The notes: generated by a model not told the origin, from the sequence alone. 64,000 bases of DNA from Chitinophaga eiseniae (GCF_012641265.1 NZ_JABAHZ010000001.1:1302001-1366000); one strand, 5' to 3'; counted from the first letter of the stretch, positions 42,861 through 54,600 are shown. Numbers and translations are program-made.

Positions 42861-43520
42861 TTAATTCCGCTGATCGTAAAGTGCCCCCACTGCCTTTATC
42901 TCTGACGCCTCTTTCCGTTTCTGCATGTCCATTATAATACTGGATGAAGTGAATCTTTTAAAGAAGTCTACTTTCTCCAACATCTCCGAATGTATTGCAT
43001 CAATCACCTTAATCCTTTCTTCATCGGATGCTCGAATGGTATTAGGGGTTATGATAGCCAACAGATCATCAAGATTTTTCAAACTCGCTTTCGATATGTT
43101 TGAGTACATATTATCCAGGAAATCAAGTTCATTGATGGAAAATCCACTATTAGAGCGGAAATCTCTCATTGCATCTTTGTATTGTTTACTTAGCTGAATT
43201 TGATATTGTATAATCTCAGCAACCTTGTGATATTTTTTTACTTCAGGACTAACCTGATATAGCGCATCTAGGAAGGCTTCATGAAGTCGATAATTTCCAC
43301 TAGCAATATTTTTCACCTTATCGTAACCATCCGTCAGAAGTTTATATCCCTGGTACATATCCTGAAGAATACGCTTAAACTGGCTCAACTTCTCAATATC
43401 AAGAGCCAATTGGGCGAGTTCTTGCACTTGTCCATGGGACTTCAGAGGCAAAACAGTAGCCATAAGGATCAAAAAAAGAATGCAAACCTTCCTCATCATT
43501 TTCAAACACACCGCATTCAT
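42861..43520 (-). CDS. TraI-like exported coiled-coil protein, third copy
   Basis: The 219 residues have a signal peptide (VCILFLILMATVLPLKSHGQ) and then a helical, coiled-coil-rich body (MYQGYKLLTDGYDKVKNIAS, FSINELDFLDNMYSNISKAS). The general layout is the same as in the genes at 43547 and 44217: N-terminal helix pair, middle linker, and a C-terminal helix with a segment such as SDEERIKVIDAIHSEM. CTnDOT has one such periplasmic gene; here there are three in a row. Confidence 0.7.
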   Translation of the reverse strand: MNAVCLKMMRKVCILFLILMATVLPLKSHGQVQELAQLALDIEKLSQFKRILQDMYQGYKLLTDGYDKVKNIASGNYRLHEAFLDALYQVSPEVKKYHKVAEIIQYQIQLSKQYKDAMRDFRSNSGFSINELDFLDNMYSNISKASLKNLDDLLAIITPNTIRASDEERIKVIDAIHSEMLEKVDFFKRFTSSSIIMDMQKRKEASEIKAVGALYDQRN

Positions 43521-43546
43521 AAATAATAACTTTTAAGAAAAATCAA

Positions 43547-44191
43547 TCACTCAGAATAAACACCATGAAGAGTTTTTAAAAACTCATCTTCGCGATTTGT
43601 AATCGAATTATTTTGGATTACGTTGTATAACTGATAATTGAATGTTGTCAAATCCTGTAACACATAATTTATATCACCAATAATACCGTCTATCCTTGAC
43701 AATCTACCATCCTCCGTAAATTCAAAAACACCACTGGAAAGGACATCAGCCATATCAGAAAAGTGAGTCAAAATAGCGGTAAACATACCGGACAGTGTTT
43801 CATCAATAGATTGGATTTGACCAACAGTAAAAGTTGATGAGTTCTTTGCTCTATTGACTAGCTTTCTTGAAGCAGACAAAATATTATCGGATTGGTGTAG
43901 CAAGTCCGGTATATTAGCGTACTTCACAAAAATTGGATTTACATTTTTCAGCGATTTAAAAAAAAGATTATGGAGATTGAACTCACCACGCTTAAAAGCA
44001 TGATAGGCATCAAGACCACCTTTTACAATCTTATACCCTTCACCTAAATACGTAGTGTATACTTTCAGGGCTGCAAGTTGGGCTGCCATATATTTAAGCT
44101 GTGTTTTCTTCTGACTAAAAAAAGATTGAGAGAAAGCAGCAGTAGTCGCAGCAGCTAACAGGAATATGAGCAAACAAACGCGACGCTTCAT
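43547..44191 (-). CDS. TraI-like exported coiled-coil protein, second copy
   Basis: The 214 residues have a signal peptide (CLLIFLLAAATTAAFSQSFF) and a helical body with YLGEGYKIVKGGLDAYHAFK, which resembles QDMYQGYKLLTDGYDKVKNI in the third copy, and SIDETLSGMFTAILTHFSDM, which resembles its ELDFLDNMYSNISKA. So the second and third copies are the closest pair. It is presumed periplasmic and part of the transfer machine. Confidence 0.7.
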   Translation of the reverse strand: MKRRVCLLIFLLAAATTAAFSQSFFSQKKTQLKYMAAQLAALKVYTTYLGEGYKIVKGGLDAYHAFKRGEFNLHNLFFKSLKNVNPIFVKYANIPDLLHQSDNILSASRKLVNRAKNSSTFTVGQIQSIDETLSGMFTAILTHFSDMADVLSSGVFEFTEDGRLSRIDGIIGDINYVLQDLTTFNYQLYNVIQNNSITNREDEFLKTLHGVYSE

Positions 44192-44216
44192 AAAAAAAGT
44201 TGAATAGGTAATAAAT

Positions 44217-44888
44217 TTATTCTAAGCCATATAGTATTCGGAGACTATTTACCTCCGACAAATCTTTTGCACGTTGAAGAGATGTCAAAACATTAGAAGA
44301 GTTGTACTCGCGTAAATCCCGGTAATTCTCATCAACAGCATCAGATGCTCTTCTGATTATCTCCAACCGAGCCGCGTCGGTCATTTGAGTTGAAAAGCTA
44401 TTAATGACAAATGTCAGCTCATCAATATTTTTCAACGTTTTGGACAAAATCCCCTCATATACCTGCTCCATGGTTTTGATTTCATCCGGTGTAAAATGCT
44501 TATCTGATTTAAAAAGTGAAATAGCATGTTTATACTCATCTACTATGCCGACCTGTTTTGTAATAATGCCTTTGATATTTCTATAATAGGCAATTGCATT
44601 TTTCACTTTCCACAATTCGTCATAATAGTTTTGGTACAACGTCTTCTGCTTTTCCATCCAGCTATTTATCTCTTTGAATTTAAGAGACGATAGTACATTC
44701 TCAAGTTTTTTCTGTGCGTTTTGAAGTCCTATTGTCTTGTTTTGCAGACGTTGTATTTGCAAATCAATTGCCATGATTATTTTTTTTGCCGCAGCTTTGA
44801 CAACCACCCATATAATAGCCTTTGCTTCCATTGTGGGCGCAATCGTAAATAAAAAGCACAACAACCACACGATAGTCATTTTCCTCAT
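44217..44888 (-). CDS. TraI-like conjugal transfer protein, first copy
   Basis: The 223 residues have a signal peptide (MTIVWLLCFLFTIAPTMEAK) and then the pattern of Bacteroidota TraI proteins: DLQIQRLQNKTIGLQNAQKK, LSSLKFKEINSWMEKQKTLY and YYDELWKVKNAIAYY. It follows traG after 15 bases, as TraI follows TraG in CTnDOT-type operons. It is probably the VirB5-like periplasmic component. Confidence 0.75.
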   Translation of the reverse strand: MRKMTIVWLLCFLFTIAPTMEAKAIIWVVVKAAAKKIIMAIDLQIQRLQNKTIGLQNAQKKLENVLSSLKFKEINSWMEKQKTLYQNYYDELWKVKNAIAYYRNIKGIITKQVGIVDEYKHAISLFKSDKHFTPDEIKTMEQVYEGILSKTLKNIDELTFVINSFSTQMTDAARLEIIRRASDAVDENYRDLREYNSSNVLTSLQRAKDLSEVNSLRILYGLE

Positions 44889-44902
44889 ATACTTAGTTAT
44901 TT

Positions 44903-47440
44903 TTAAAGTTGCGAATCACGGATTAATGCTTGTATTCCCCGTTCAATATCACCATCAAACTTAGCCGCATATGATAGCACCTTTACTTTTTCCGATTCCT
45001 CAGTGGTATACGCGAAATACTCTTCAGGACTAGGTTCATAACGGTACACTTTCATCACCTGCCCACCCAGGTCAATAAATATTTCGCGATACCGTCTGGT
45101 TGGATCATTGGATCGATTAACAGATAAGACTAATTCTTTTCCTTTATCAGAAAGCCCAAGCAAGTTTTGTATGTCGGAGAATTTATTTGTGAACTTTCTT
45201 AGATCCAATAAAATTTTACAATCTGCGTTGGAGATAATAGCATCCTTAACAATTGGGCTGCTTATCAAATCAGTTAACTCTTGCGTAACGGTTATCGCCT
45301 CTCCGAAAAACTTTCTGACTGTTTTATATAAATACTTCATGAACTCAGCCATACCACTTCTCATGATCGCCTTCCATGCTTCTTCTATAACGATGACCTT
45401 CCGGACCCCCTTAACCTTTCTCATTTTGCTAATGAACATCTCCATTACCAACAACGTAACAACGGGAAACAAAATCGGATGATCCTTTATATTATCCAGT
45501 TCTACCACAACCATCCGCTGATTCAAAAGATTCAAATTATCGCGGGCATTCAGTAGAAAAGAGAACTCACCGCCTCGATAATATGGCTTCAAGACATACA
45601 GCATATTGGTAATATCAAAATCCTTCCCCTGCACACGCTCTTTCTCCAAAACATCCATATAGTCACCCTGCAAAAACTCATAAAATGAATCAAAGCATGG
45701 AAAAATATCAGGATTGTTTGCTAGTTTAGTATAGTATAACTGTAATGCATTTGAAATAGCAACATACTCGCTCCTATTAAATGTCTCCGTTTCTCTCTTC
45801 CAAAGACCTATCAATAGAGTTTTAAGGCTTTCCCGCTTCTCAATATCTAAAGTATCATCGGCGCCAATATAGAACGGATTAAACTGAATGGGGTTGTCTT
45901 CTGTATAACTAAAGTAATATCCACCCAATAAGTTGCATAAGCCTACATAGCTACCACCGACGTCTAGTATCACTGAATGTGCGCCATTTACATGGTAGCT
46001 CCGTAGTAACGCATTCATGAACATGGATTTACCAGAACCACTACCTCCAACCACAATCTTATTACGGTTAGTGATAACCCCCTTCTTCATAAATTCATCG
46101 CTAATATCAACGTGGAGCGGTCTTCCACTAATTCTATCACCTAACCTCAATCCGAATGGGCTAACGCTACTTTGGTAATTTGTCTCAAAATTTAGAAAGC
46201 AACAGGCTTGTTCCAAGAATGTTGAAAACATTTCATTACCAGGAATTGAACCAGCATTTCCAGGAAGAGAAGCCCAGTAAAGTTGAGGCGCCCCAACGAT
46301 TTCTTGTCTAGGGACGGCATCCATTTGTGAGAAAGCAGCAGCGCATTTATTCCTAACTTCTTTCGTTTCATTCCAATCTGCTGTCCAGGCTATAATATTG
46401 AAGTGCGCCGAAACAGGTTGTCGTTGCTGGCTAAGGGATTCATTAAGATAATCGTTCGTCGCGTCACGACTGATCATGTTCTCGCGGGAATAGTTAGCCA
46501 ATGATTGCAGACGTCTTCTTTTCGCCTCTAAATTCTTCAAAGTCGTAACTGTATCCTGTATAACTATAAATTGGTTATAGATATGATTACAGGACAAAAG
46601 CAAATTTGCCGGAGAGGAAAATCCCACACTGAACTTCGTATTATCAGTCGAATAGCGATCATAGGTGATTCGTGGCCCACATAGAGCTGGCAAGTCATCT
46701 ACTCCAGCAATGGAAAACATCTGGCAGAATTTCTCACCAATTCTCCATTCTGGTTTAAAGGAGATGTCAGTTAGCTCATGCTGATTAGATTCAGATTGCA
46801 GAAATAAATATTGTTCTAATAAGCCTCTTTTCTCAGCTGTGCCTGTAATATCTTCATCTGACAGCAATTCGCTTTTAATAAATCCACCATCTGAAAGTAA
46901 TCTTTGAAACTGGCTAACGCGGTCGGAAAAATCTGCAAGAGATCTCTCATCTACCACCTCCGGTTCAATTGCTGTACGCCGGAGAAGCAAGTTTGAAACA
47001 ACAGAACTAGAGGGTCGGCGGCCAGGGTTCCGTCTTGTGATGAATACATAACAACAATGGTTGAGGAAGGGACGTTCGTTATAAAACCGTTCGCTACTTC
47101 TTCCTAAAAATGACTGATCGCCGCCATCAAAATCAGCTTTATAAGTAGACTCAACAAACCAATCTTGTTTGTGAACAACTGTGCCAGCGGGAAGCACTTT
47201 CATCGCCTTTATCCAGGCTGCATGGATATTCTCATAATCGGCGGTATTCAAGGTAAAGATCTCTGGGAGAAAGACCTTTATTCCTACAGTAACATCACCA
47301 TCCCGTGACAGGATGTTGCCGTCTTTAACTTTATAAATTGGAAAGCATTTTTCGAGCGACACTCGCTTGTCCCTTGGCGGCATTATCTGGAGTACAAGCG
47401 CGCTAAGTACAATCATAATGATAATCAACAGCACAAACAT
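44903..47440 (-). CDS. traG: TraG conjugation ATPase (VirB4-like)
   Basis: The 845 residues start with a membrane anchor (FVLLIIIMIVLSALVLQIMP). The N-terminal CagE/TrbE-type half is followed by the ATPase half, with Walker A GGSGSGKS (about 465-472) and a Walker B-type strand in NQRMVVVELDNI. The motif VRKVIVIEEAWKAIM (about 700) and VTQELTDLISSPIVKDAIIS are typical of VirB4. It powers assembly of the mating channel. It is separated from the giant methylase-helicase gene by 25 bases; in CTnDOT-like elements traG directly follows traF. Confidence 0.9.
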   Translation of the reverse strand: MFVLLIIIMIVLSALVLQIMPPRDKRVSLEKCFPIYKVKDGNILSRDGDVTVGIKVFLPEIFTLNTADYENIHAAWIKAMKVLPAGTVVHKQDWFVESTYKADFDGGDQSFLGRSSERFYNERPFLNHCCYVFITRRNPGRRPSSSVVSNLLLRRTAIEPEVVDERSLADFSDRVSQFQRLLSDGGFIKSELLSDEDITGTAEKRGLLEQYLFLQSESNQHELTDISFKPEWRIGEKFCQMFSIAGVDDLPALCGPRITYDRYSTDNTKFSVGFSSPANLLLSCNHIYNQFIVIQDTVTTLKNLEAKRRRLQSLANYSRENMISRDATNDYLNESLSQQRQPVSAHFNIIAWTADWNETKEVRNKCAAAFSQMDAVPRQEIVGAPQLYWASLPGNAGSIPGNEMFSTFLEQACCFLNFETNYQSSVSPFGLRLGDRISGRPLHVDISDEFMKKGVITNRNKIVVGGSGSGKSMFMNALLRSYHVNGAHSVILDVGGSYVGLCNLLGGYYFSYTEDNPIQFNPFYIGADDTLDIEKRESLKTLLIGLWKRETETFNRSEYVAISNALQLYYTKLANNPDIFPCFDSFYEFLQGDYMDVLEKERVQGKDFDITNMLYVLKPYYRGGEFSFLLNARDNLNLLNQRMVVVELDNIKDHPILFPVVTLLVMEMFISKMRKVKGVRKVIVIEEAWKAIMRSGMAEFMKYLYKTVRKFFGEAITVTQELTDLISSPIVKDAIISNADCKILLDLRKFTNKFSDIQNLLGLSDKGKELVLSVNRSNDPTRRYREIFIDLGGQVMKVYRYEPSPEEYFAYTTEESEKVKVLSYAAKFDGDIERGIQALIRDSQL

Positions 47441-47465
47441 ATCTCACACACTTAATCATTAACAA

Positions 47466-50400
47466 TTATATTCTTTTCTTGACTGAGGCACTACTATCGT
47501 CAACAACTACTCTCGGCAAATGGCCTCCCTTTAATTGAGTAGGTAATTGCTCCGGCGGGTCATTTGACTTAACCTGGACATCATCGGAATCACCCTTTCC
47601 CGGATTTGGGTTATTAGTACTTTTCAACTTTTCAGATACTTTTCTCTGGAGGTCAGCATGCTCGGCCTTTAGCTGTACCAGTTCGATGTCTTTGTCAAAC
47701 TTCCTCTGAATTATACCATCAAGTAATTCCAAACTATTTTTAATAGTAGAAATCTTTTTTTCCTGCTGTTCTCTTAAATTAGTTACCCGGTCAATAGCGT
47801 TCAAGAAATATCTGGCAGCGAGCTTGGGGTTGTCGATATTGATTTGACCGTTGCTTTGCATATACTTAATTTCACTATATGGACTCATGGCATAGAAAAC
47901 AGTCTGAGACATCGTTCCACCTTCTGTCTCTTTAATCTCGGTACGTTGAAACAAATCAAAGCCGTACAGTACACCGATTTTTTTAACAATCAAGCCTTGC
48001 GCTCTTTCTTCTTTTGTAAGACCTATGTTATTTCGTATATCAATGAGGTAATTTCCTATGGCTTCAGGATTTGGATCATGAAAATCATTTAGCGAAATCG
48101 AATTTACTTTTGAACCATCCTTTTCAAATTGCAACCGGCTCTTATATAACTGCTCGTCTCCAATTAGAACTGACAACATAGGTTCTGCGTGAACCAGGTT
48201 GTACTTTTCCTGTTCATAATCACTTTTGGCACGGGCTAAATCACGTAGATAAGCGGATTTTCTGCCTTCCAATGAAGCAATCTTCTTTTCAATCTTCGAC
48301 AACTCAAGCAATGAAGTATCCCCACTTAGAATTGCTACATACTCGCTAAAGTTCATTCCATTTTGTTCGTCCATTGCACCCTCATCAATTGTCCTTACAT
48401 GGAGACTCGAATTTTTCATTTGCGAAATAAAAAGCTGCTTATTCTTCAGCAAACTAAATTTGTAATTATCCAGCGTTCTTTCGACCGCGTAGATGTAGCT
48501 CTTTACTTTATTGTTATAGTAGTTTTTCGCGACCCAATTTCCTGCACGGACTCCACGGCCATTACGTTGTTCAAGCTCGCTGGGCTTCCATGGTATATCC
48601 AAATGATGCATGGCAACGACGTTCCGTTGAATATTCAACCCAGTACCCGCTTTATCTGTACTGCCCAAAATAATCCTAATGTCACCACGGTTAAGTTTTT
48701 TTATATAATCTTTTTTAGTGGCGTCGGTCCAGTCATGGACAAAAGTTATGTGGTTTCCTGGTATGCCGAAATCCCTTATCAGCTTCTCTTTCAGTGCATC
48801 ATACAAATTAAATTCATTGGGTTTCGGGGTTCCCAAATCTGAAAACACAATTTGGACACCCTTATGTTCCATGCTCTTCTGGTACCACTCATTAATTTTC
48901 CTGGCACAAACATTTACCTTGTTGCCAGGGTCATCTTCGTAATGATCTGACACTAGCCTCATGTCTGCCGCCATCTTCTTCGCATAATTGGTGGCGATCA
49001 ACATCCGGCCCTTATCTTCATCTTTTGTTAACGGCGCTCTACCAATGAGTGTGGCATCGCCAGTTTTGGCAAACTGAATGAGTTTGTCCATAAACGCAAC
49101 TTGATCTGCAGTCGGAGCGATGTTTACTAACTCCTCATCCATTTCTGGACGATCTAATACGATATTTTTTGCGGTCTTATAATCAGTAATCTCGCTGTAA
49201 AAAACCGCTAACTCCGGCACTTTAATAAAATGCCGGAATCTTTCTTTGGCGATAATTTCATTGGTAACGGAGAACTCAAAATCAGTTGATTTCTTTGCAT
49301 AAACTGCTGCCCAAGCATCAAAGTTTCCGATCTGCTGCCGAAGTAGCTCTTTAGGACGTAAGTATTTAAATAGCAGGTACATTTCAGTCAAGCTATTGCT
49401 GATTGGTGTACCAGAAAGGAATGTCACACACAAGTCGGCATTAAAACGTTCCTGTAAGGTCCGAACGGCAAATAGCATATTCAACGCCTTCTGGCTACCC
49501 TCAATATTTCCAAGACCAGCTACCCGATTGTGTCTAGTAGTAAATGTAAGGTTCTTGAATTTATGGGCCTCATCAACAAAAATGTGATCAACTCCCATAT
49601 CGCCAAAGGAAACACCTTGATCTTTTTTACTTTCGATCTTGTTCGTGATCTCCGATAATTTGGCAGTAAGATTTGCTTTTCTTTTCTCCAATCCCTTCCT
49701 CATTTCTTTTGTGATCTTCGCGCCTAATGTCCCCAGCGTATCTAAATCTTTTTGAAGGTTATCGAGTTCTTCTCCGACGATCTGACTTTGAATTTCCAAG
49801 GACTGAGGGATCTTACTGAACTGGTCATGCGTGATTATTACCGCGTCCCAATTATTATTCTTTATTGTATGAAATAACTGCTTGCGTCTTGAAGGACTAA
49901 AATCCTCTTTGGCTGGTGCAAGTATGCGGGCAGTTGGATAAGCGCGCCGAAATGATTCAACAATCTGCCCAACATTCGCTTTTAATGCCAATATCATCGG
50001 CTTATTGATGATCTGGAGACGTTTCATTTCTTTGGCAGCACAAATCATAAGAAGTGTTTTTCCAAGCCCCACTTCATGATCGATGATGGCACCTCTATTT
50101 TGAATTATTCGCCAGATAGCATCCCGTTGACTTTTGTATAAATCGGGGACACCTTGTTCATTCAGTCCTAACCCTAGTCGTTGTCTATCAAGTCCAGGAA
50201 ACTTCAGGTGATCACCAGAATAGGTTCTCAACTTATAGCAGTTGAATGTCTTATTATACAAATCCTGGAGTCTTTGTTTTCGACTATCTGGCAGTTGTGT
50301 AAGCCATTCGGAAAATTGGGACCGGATATTCTCAATCTTCTGATGAGCGGACTGTATGGCTTCGTTATCTGGCAAGCGAATTACTCCTGTCGGAGTTTCA

Positions 50401-53030
50401 ATAGAGTAAGTATAATATGGAGAGGTATTCTCCAATGCGTTCTCAAAAATTATCTCCGGTGAGCTGTTGCGCCCGTCCTTGGTCTTAACAGTATATTCTA
50501 CATCAGCTTTTGATCTTGATCCATTAATCTTGACCTTAAACACATCTACCGATCTAAGAAAGTTCACATCACAATTAGCACCAAGTACCTGGGAAATAAA
50601 CTCACTATAAAGATTCATAGGTATCCAACGTTCACCAAGATTAAAATCTAACAAGTCAAATGGAATCGGCTCAGGAAGAGACTGACGGAGGGCTTCGCAA
50701 CTATGCTGTAAAAAAACATCATCGGGAGAATTTGCCAGCGCTCCTTCTGCTATTTCCAGTTTTTCAAAAATATTACCACTCAAATATCTGTCCGTTGGTT
50801 CCCAGGAATTTGTTTCAGCATTAAGGCAAATACTACTTCCCAATAGTTCTATCGTCGTACTTTCCTCCTGTTGCAACATTGTCGCTATATAAGTCAGATC
50901 TATGCTGCCTCTTTCGTTCAAGCATACCGCCATAGCTTCATGCGGATCATCAGTTAAATAGGTTTCTTTTTTCTTCACCAGACTACCAGTGAGTATATCT
51001 CCCCGGAGTAGATTATCACCATCTTTTTTCTCAAGTGAAGAAAGAAGAGTAAGAGCGTGGGCACCATCTTTCAAAATCAGCGTTCTATTCCCTGAAGTGT
51101 TCAACTTACCGTATGTACCAGTAAAATCATCATATAGTTCATTGAGATTTTCCCTAATGCTGACTTGCTCAACCTTCTGAATTGTTTCTTTAGCTACTAA
51201 ATCATAGTAGCAATCCCGCATTTGAATATATCTTTCCAGGAACTTACTATCATTATCATTAAACTGTAAAGCAGTGAATACAGCCTGATCGTTTTCCTTA
51301 TCAACATTAGACAACACTCCAAACCTTCCCTGGAAGTGAACCAGCGTACCGTTTTCATAAAACACCTTTAACCGATGAATTGGCTCTGGCGCATCATTTT
51401 TTAGCCGAAATGTATGTTCCAGAGTCAAGTCCCCCTCATACGTATAATCGTATCCATAGTCCTTTAATTGCGCTGAAAGTTCTTTTACAGCAGAAATGAG
51501 GTCTGGTGTGTCTAACCAAGTCGGTGGTAAATTAATTTGTTTAACATTCGAGAATATCCTATGCTTCCACTTTTTTGCACCTTCCTTTCTAGCCTTAATT
51601 AGAACAAAAGATTCGTGATTGGGATTTTCTGTGGTCCTAATAATGGAAACTATCTCAGCGGTTTCTTTTGAAACGGATTTTGCATCTGCGAGGGATATAT
51701 AATCAACCGCTCTATTTGTAGCTCCAGACAAATTAGTTGAGAACAACCCACCTTGAATAGCTTTACCCGGCTCTTCATCAGATACATCAGGAACTTTCAG
51801 GAAATCAAACTTTCTTCCGTCCTGTTTTTCCTCGATACTTTTCGCTTCGACAAAGGTATGCTCATATCTTGCCTGGAAATCCAATAACAACCGATCCTGC
51901 AATAGTATGCCTAGCGTATCCATCGGTCCGGAGTGCCAAATATTAAGCATCGGCTTACCATATTGGTTTTTCCCCTCAGATATTTCACCTAACACGACAT
52001 CGGAAAGATATTCATCTACAAAGGAATTATAATGATAATCACCTAAATCAGCGGTTCTATTAACAGTTTCTATGAGCTGGCGCTCTGCGTCTGAAAGTTG
52101 TTTTTTTGCGTTATTCTTTCTCGTAATGATGAGATGACTACTGGCCTCGGTGTTGCCTGTATCCTTCATCAGGTTATCCGGCAGGGCAACAACACTTATC
52201 AGATCGGAACTATTAAAAAGGTACTCCCTGGCAGCTTTATTCCCTGGTGTATTAAGAAATGCACTTGTTGTAATAAAGGCTAAAACACCGCCCTCTTTTA
52301 ACTTGTCCAGACCTTTAGCAAAAAAGTAATTATGAATGGAAGATGTCAGGTCTTTATTCTCTATTAACGGATCAAATACTTTTATATCTCCGAAAGGAAT
52401 ATTACTAACTACTAAATCACTCGATAGATTATGTTTGATACCGGTTGATTCAAATGGCGAGTTAATCACCTCACATTTCACGGAAGTATTTGAAAGAATA
52501 GCCCTCAATACTTTTGCCGTAATGAAATCCTTCTCTACAGCTACAACATCAATACCACTGTCTCCATTCACTTCGCCTTGTGACAGTTGGGACAAAAATT
52601 CTTGTATAAAAACACCGGCTCCAGCGGAGGGTTCATATACCTTCTTGGGAAAGATTCGATTTTCACGGAGAACATTGAATAATATCTTAGGAACAATATC
52701 TGGCGTATAAAATGCCGTGAGTATATTGTTTTTGATGGAAGTTATCGCTAATCTATAATCAGAAAAAGTCAGCTCAATCTTAAGAAACTCGTGAAGCTCA
52801 TTGACAAGCTCCCGTAGCTTCATATCAGCGTCAGACGCATTTTGCTGACGCCAACTATCTTCCGTTCCAGGTTCATATAAAACAGCTTTCAACCCGCCAA
52901 AGCCACTATACTTCTTCAGTTGGCCTATATCGGATGGAGATAGGGTTGTTTCCCCATCAAACCTAAGCGCAATCTTTATAGCAGCAATATTGTCTCGAAA
53001 CTTTTCGACAGCACTGTACCCCATAATCAC
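47466..53030 (-). CDS. DarB-like giant DNA methylase-helicase (antirestriction)
   Basis: The 1854 residues combine an adenine-specific methylase and an SF2 helicase. The SAM motif is [13 protein letters not shown] (about 133-145) and the catalytic motif is [11 protein letters not shown] (about 209), a variant of NPPY common in mobile-element methylases. The helicase has [15 protein letters not shown] (about 985), [20 protein letters not shown] (about 1150), [15 protein letters not shown] and, near 1490, [13 protein letters not shown]. The C-terminal 250 residues are coiled coil. This order is that of P1 DarB-type proteins, which protect incoming DNA from host restriction. It lies inside the transfer operon between traF and traG. 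Confidence 0.85.
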   Translation of the reverse strand: MIMGYSAVEKFRDNIAAIKIALRFDGETTLSPSDIGQLKKYSGFGGLKAVLYEPGTEDSWRQQNASDADMKLRELVNELHEFLKIELTFSDYRLAITSIKNNILTAFYTPDIVPKILFNVLRENRIFPKKVYEPSAGAGVFIQEFLSQLSQGEVNGDSGIDVVAVEKDFITAKVLRAILSNTSVKCEVINSPFESTGIKHNLSSDLVVSNIPFGDIKVFDPLIENKDLTSSIHNYFFAKGLDKLKEGGVLAFITTSAFLNTPGNKAAREYLFNSSDLISVVALPDNLMKDTGNTEASSHLIITRKNNAKKQLSDAERQLIETVNRTADLGDYHYNSFVDEYLSDVVLGEISEGKNQYGKPMLNIWHSGPMDTLGILLQDRLLLDFQARYEHTFVEAKSIEEKQDGRKFDFLKVPDVSDEEPGKAIQGGLFSTNLSGATNRAVDYISLADAKSVSKETAEIVSIIRTTENPNHESFVLIKARKEGAKKWKHRIFSNVKQINLPPTWLDTPDLISAVKELSAQLKDYGYDYTYEGDLTLEHTFRLKNDAPEPIHRLKVFYENGTLVHFQGRFGVLSNVDKENDQAVFTALQFNDNDSKFLERYIQMRDCYYDLVAKETIQKVEQVSIRENLNELYDDFTGTYGKLNTSGNRTLILKDGAHALTLLSSLEKKDGDNLLRGDILTGSLVKKKETYLTDDPHEAMAVCLNERGSIDLTYIATMLQQEESTTIELLGSSICLNAETNSWEPTDRYLSGNIFEKLEIAEGALANSPDDVFLQHSCEALRQSLPEPIPFDLLDFNLGERWIPMNLYSEFISQVLGANCDVNFLRSVDVFKVKINGSRSKADVEYTVKTKDGRNSSPEIIFENALENTSPYYTYSIETPTGVIRLPDNEAIQSAHQKIENIRSQFSEWLTQLPDSRKQRLQDLYNKTFNCYKLRTYSGDHLKFPGLDRQRLGLGLNEQGVPDLYKSQRDAIWRIIQNRGAIIDHEVGLGKTLLMICAAKEMKRLQIINKPMILALKANVGQIVESFRRAYPTARILAPAKEDFSPSRRKQLFHTIKNNNWDAVIITHDQFSKIPQSLEIQSQIVGEELDNLQKDLDTLGTLGAKITKEMRKGLEKRKANLTAKLSEITNKIESKKDQGVSFGDMGVDHIFVDEAHKFKNLTFTTRHNRVAGLGNIEGSQKALNMLFAVRTLQERFNADLCVTFLSGTPISNSLTEMYLLFKYLRPKELLRQQIGNFDAWAAVYAKKSTDFEFSVTNEIIAKERFRHFIKVPELAVFYSEITDYKTAKNIVLDRPEMDEELVNIAPTADQVAFMDKLIQFAKTGDATLIGRAPLTKDEDKGRMLIATNYAKKMAADMRLVSDHYEDDPGNKVNVCARKINEWYQKSMEHKGVQIVFSDLGTPKPNEFNLYDALKEKLIRDFGIPGNHITFVHDWTDATKKDYIKKLNRGDIRIILGSTDKAGTGLNIQRNVVAMHHLDIPWKPSELEQRNGRGVRAGNWVAKNYYNNKVKSYIYAVERTLDNYKFSLLKNKQLFISQMKNSSLHVRTIDEGAMDEQNGMNFSEYVAILSGDTSLLELSKIEKKIASLEGRKSAYLRDLARAKSDYEQEKYNLVHAEPMLSVLIGDEQLYKSRLQFEKDGSKVNSISLNDFHDPNPEAIGNYLIDIRNNIGLTKEERAQGLIVKKIGVLYGFDLFQRTEIKETEGGTMSQTVFYAMSPYSEIKYMQSNGQINIDNPKLAARYFLNAIDRVTNLREQQEKKISTIKNSLELLDGIIQRKFDKDIELVQLKAEHADLQRKVSEKLKSTNNPNPGKGDSDDVQVKSNDPPEQLPTQLKGGHLPRVVVDDSSASVKKRI

Positions 53031-53045
53031 ACAGTTTCAAAAACC

Positions 53046-53477
53046 TCAATCACCTAAATAGCTGGCAATTGTACCTATAATCGCATATTTAAGAAATGGA
53101 TCATCTTCAGTTTCAACTGAAAACGAAAAGGTATTAAAAACGTCTCCGCATTCCTTTATTAAATTGCAGATTTCATACGTTAGAGAACCCGTTTCCACTA
53201 AGACCCAATACATATCTTCAAACTCAGATTCAAGTATCTCGGAGATATACTGATACCTGGAGGGGATGAAGTCTCTAACAAGTTCAGTCATACAAACCTC
53301 CATCATAGTAATCTGCGGCACCCCATCACGTTCCATTTGCTTGATCAAATCATCAATAGAGTTAATTTTCTCCCAAATGACTTCTCTAATATTTCTTTTG
53401 CTTTCCACAGTAACCAGTTCATTGGGATTATTTAAAACCAGATAACTCCAGAGGTTATCAAATAATTCTCTCTTCAT
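53046..53477 (-). CDS. Unrecognised acidic 143-aa protein
   Basis: The 143 residues are acidic and mainly helical (MKRELFDNLWSYLVLNNPNE, SSLIKECGDVFNTFSFSVE), with no signal peptide. It lies 15 bases before the giant methylase-helicase gene and 33 after traF. Small acidic proteins in transfer operons are sometimes antirestriction or immunity proteins, but nothing in the sequence proves it. Confidence 0.6.
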   Translation of the reverse strand: MKRELFDNLWSYLVLNNPNELVTVESKRNIREVIWEKINSIDDLIKQMERDGVPQITMMEVCMTELVRDFIPSRYQYISEILESEFEDMYWVLVETGSLTYEICNLIKECGDVFNTFSFSVETEDDPFLKYAIIGTIASYLGD

Positions 53478-53510
53478 GTAGAGTCAGAATTAAAATCATA
53501 CTCACCACGC

Positions 53511-53825
53511 TTACTTACTTAGTGAGGTAAAAACTTTTCTATCACGACAGACAATAGCAGTGGGTAATCTTCCAAATGCCATTTTCTTCATCAGTCCATG
53601 CGCCCCATACTTATGAGAGTATTTGTAGACATAGGTAAACAACAAAAAACCTAATATCCCAACTACAGGAATGATGATGTACACTGGTACCCCTGCTATA
53701 TATGCTGCCGCAAAAAGTATTAACAAACCGACTAACCCAGCCGCGAGGTAGGCTACATATTGTGCTTTTAAGCCTCTGAACTCAATTTCTTTGTTAACAC
53801 CTTTATTAATTTCAAATACCATCAT
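53511..53825 (-). CDS. traF: Conjugative transposon protein TraF (DUF4133)
   Basis: The 104 residues match DUF4133: INKGVNKEIEFRGLKAQYVA, two membrane segments (about 28-75), and a C-terminal KYGAHGLMKKMAFGRLP. This is the VirB3-like inner-membrane protein that works with TraG. Here TraG is not next to it; the 143-residue gene and the giant methylase-helicase gene lie between. Confidence 0.85.
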   Translation of the reverse strand: MMVFEINKGVNKEIEFRGLKAQYVAYLAAGLVGLLILFAAAYIAGVPVYIIIPVVGILGFLLFTYVYKYSHKYGAHGLMKKMAFGRLPTAIVCRDRKVFTSLSK

Positions 53826-53833
53826 TGAACAAA

Positions 53834-54535
53834 CTATTTTCTACTTATCCGTGCAATAAATTCATGTTTCTTTTTTAAGATTTCCGCCCAGTACTTCACA
53901 AGTTCCTCCGAAGTACCTCTTTGTTTCTTACTGACTAGGCGAGTATTAGCTTCCCTTTCAATTAAACTCTTAATCTGCGAATGGAATGAATTATACCCAT
54001 TCATTAAGATAAATACACCACTAGGGTCCAAAAAAGACAATGTTTTGCTATCCATTAAACAAGGCTCTTCAACAGTAAATGTAACTGATGGTCTAAAACG
54101 ACCTGAAGAAGGACTTTTAAAAAATGTCGGATCGGACAATTGTATGGGTATAATATTCCGTTCTCCAATAAACCGTAGCTGGACAGAATCTAAAATATAC
54201 TCAGGACCGAATACGGATTTGACTTTAGGCAGAATACGTCCCACAAATAATTCAGGCTTATCTACCTCACAACCTTTATCAAATAGGTCTACAATACGTT
54301 CTGGTAACTCTATAGCTTCTACATGACTAGGCAGAGGCCATTTAGAAAATCCTTCCTCATGTAGGGAATGACTAAGTGCGTTAAAAAAAAAGCAAGGTGA
54401 ATCACTCCCTGGAGGCCATTGCATGTCTCTGAAATAAATTATCTTATGAGGATAAAAGGGGCTGCGGAGGCATTCGTTGGGAACGTCCAGCACCATCTTA
54501 ATTCCCAAAATATCAACAACATGCGATTCTACCAT
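53834..54535 (-). CDS. Unrecognised protein, paralogue A of a pair
   Basis: The 233 residues share a clear pattern with the protein at 54601-55290: VDILGIKMVLDVPNECLRSP versus INVCGDLMAIDVKDNCIYSF, then MQWPPGS versus MQYMPGA, GRILPKVKSVFGPEYILDSV versus SRIIPKVYISDTEEYFLDTV, and LDPSGVFILMNGYNSFHSQI versus IDPHGTAILTAGYERYYEAI. It has no signal peptide or membrane segment. The family is unknown to me. The pair lies between traE and traF. Confidence 0.7.
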   Translation of the reverse strand: MVESHVVDILGIKMVLDVPNECLRSPFYPHKIIYFRDMQWPPGSDSPCFFFNALSHSLHEEGFSKWPLPSHVEAIELPERIVDLFDKGCEVDKPELFVGRILPKVKSVFGPEYILDSVQLRFIGERNIIPIQLSDPTFFKSPSSGRFRPSVTFTVEEPCLMDSKTLSFLDPSGVFILMNGYNSFHSQIKSLIEREANTRLVSKKQRGTSEELVKYWAEILKKKHEFIARISRK

Positions 54536-54600
54536 AGCACTATAATTTTAGACAGACATTGAGATAAGGTTTAACTTAACGTATCAATGCACAATTAAAA

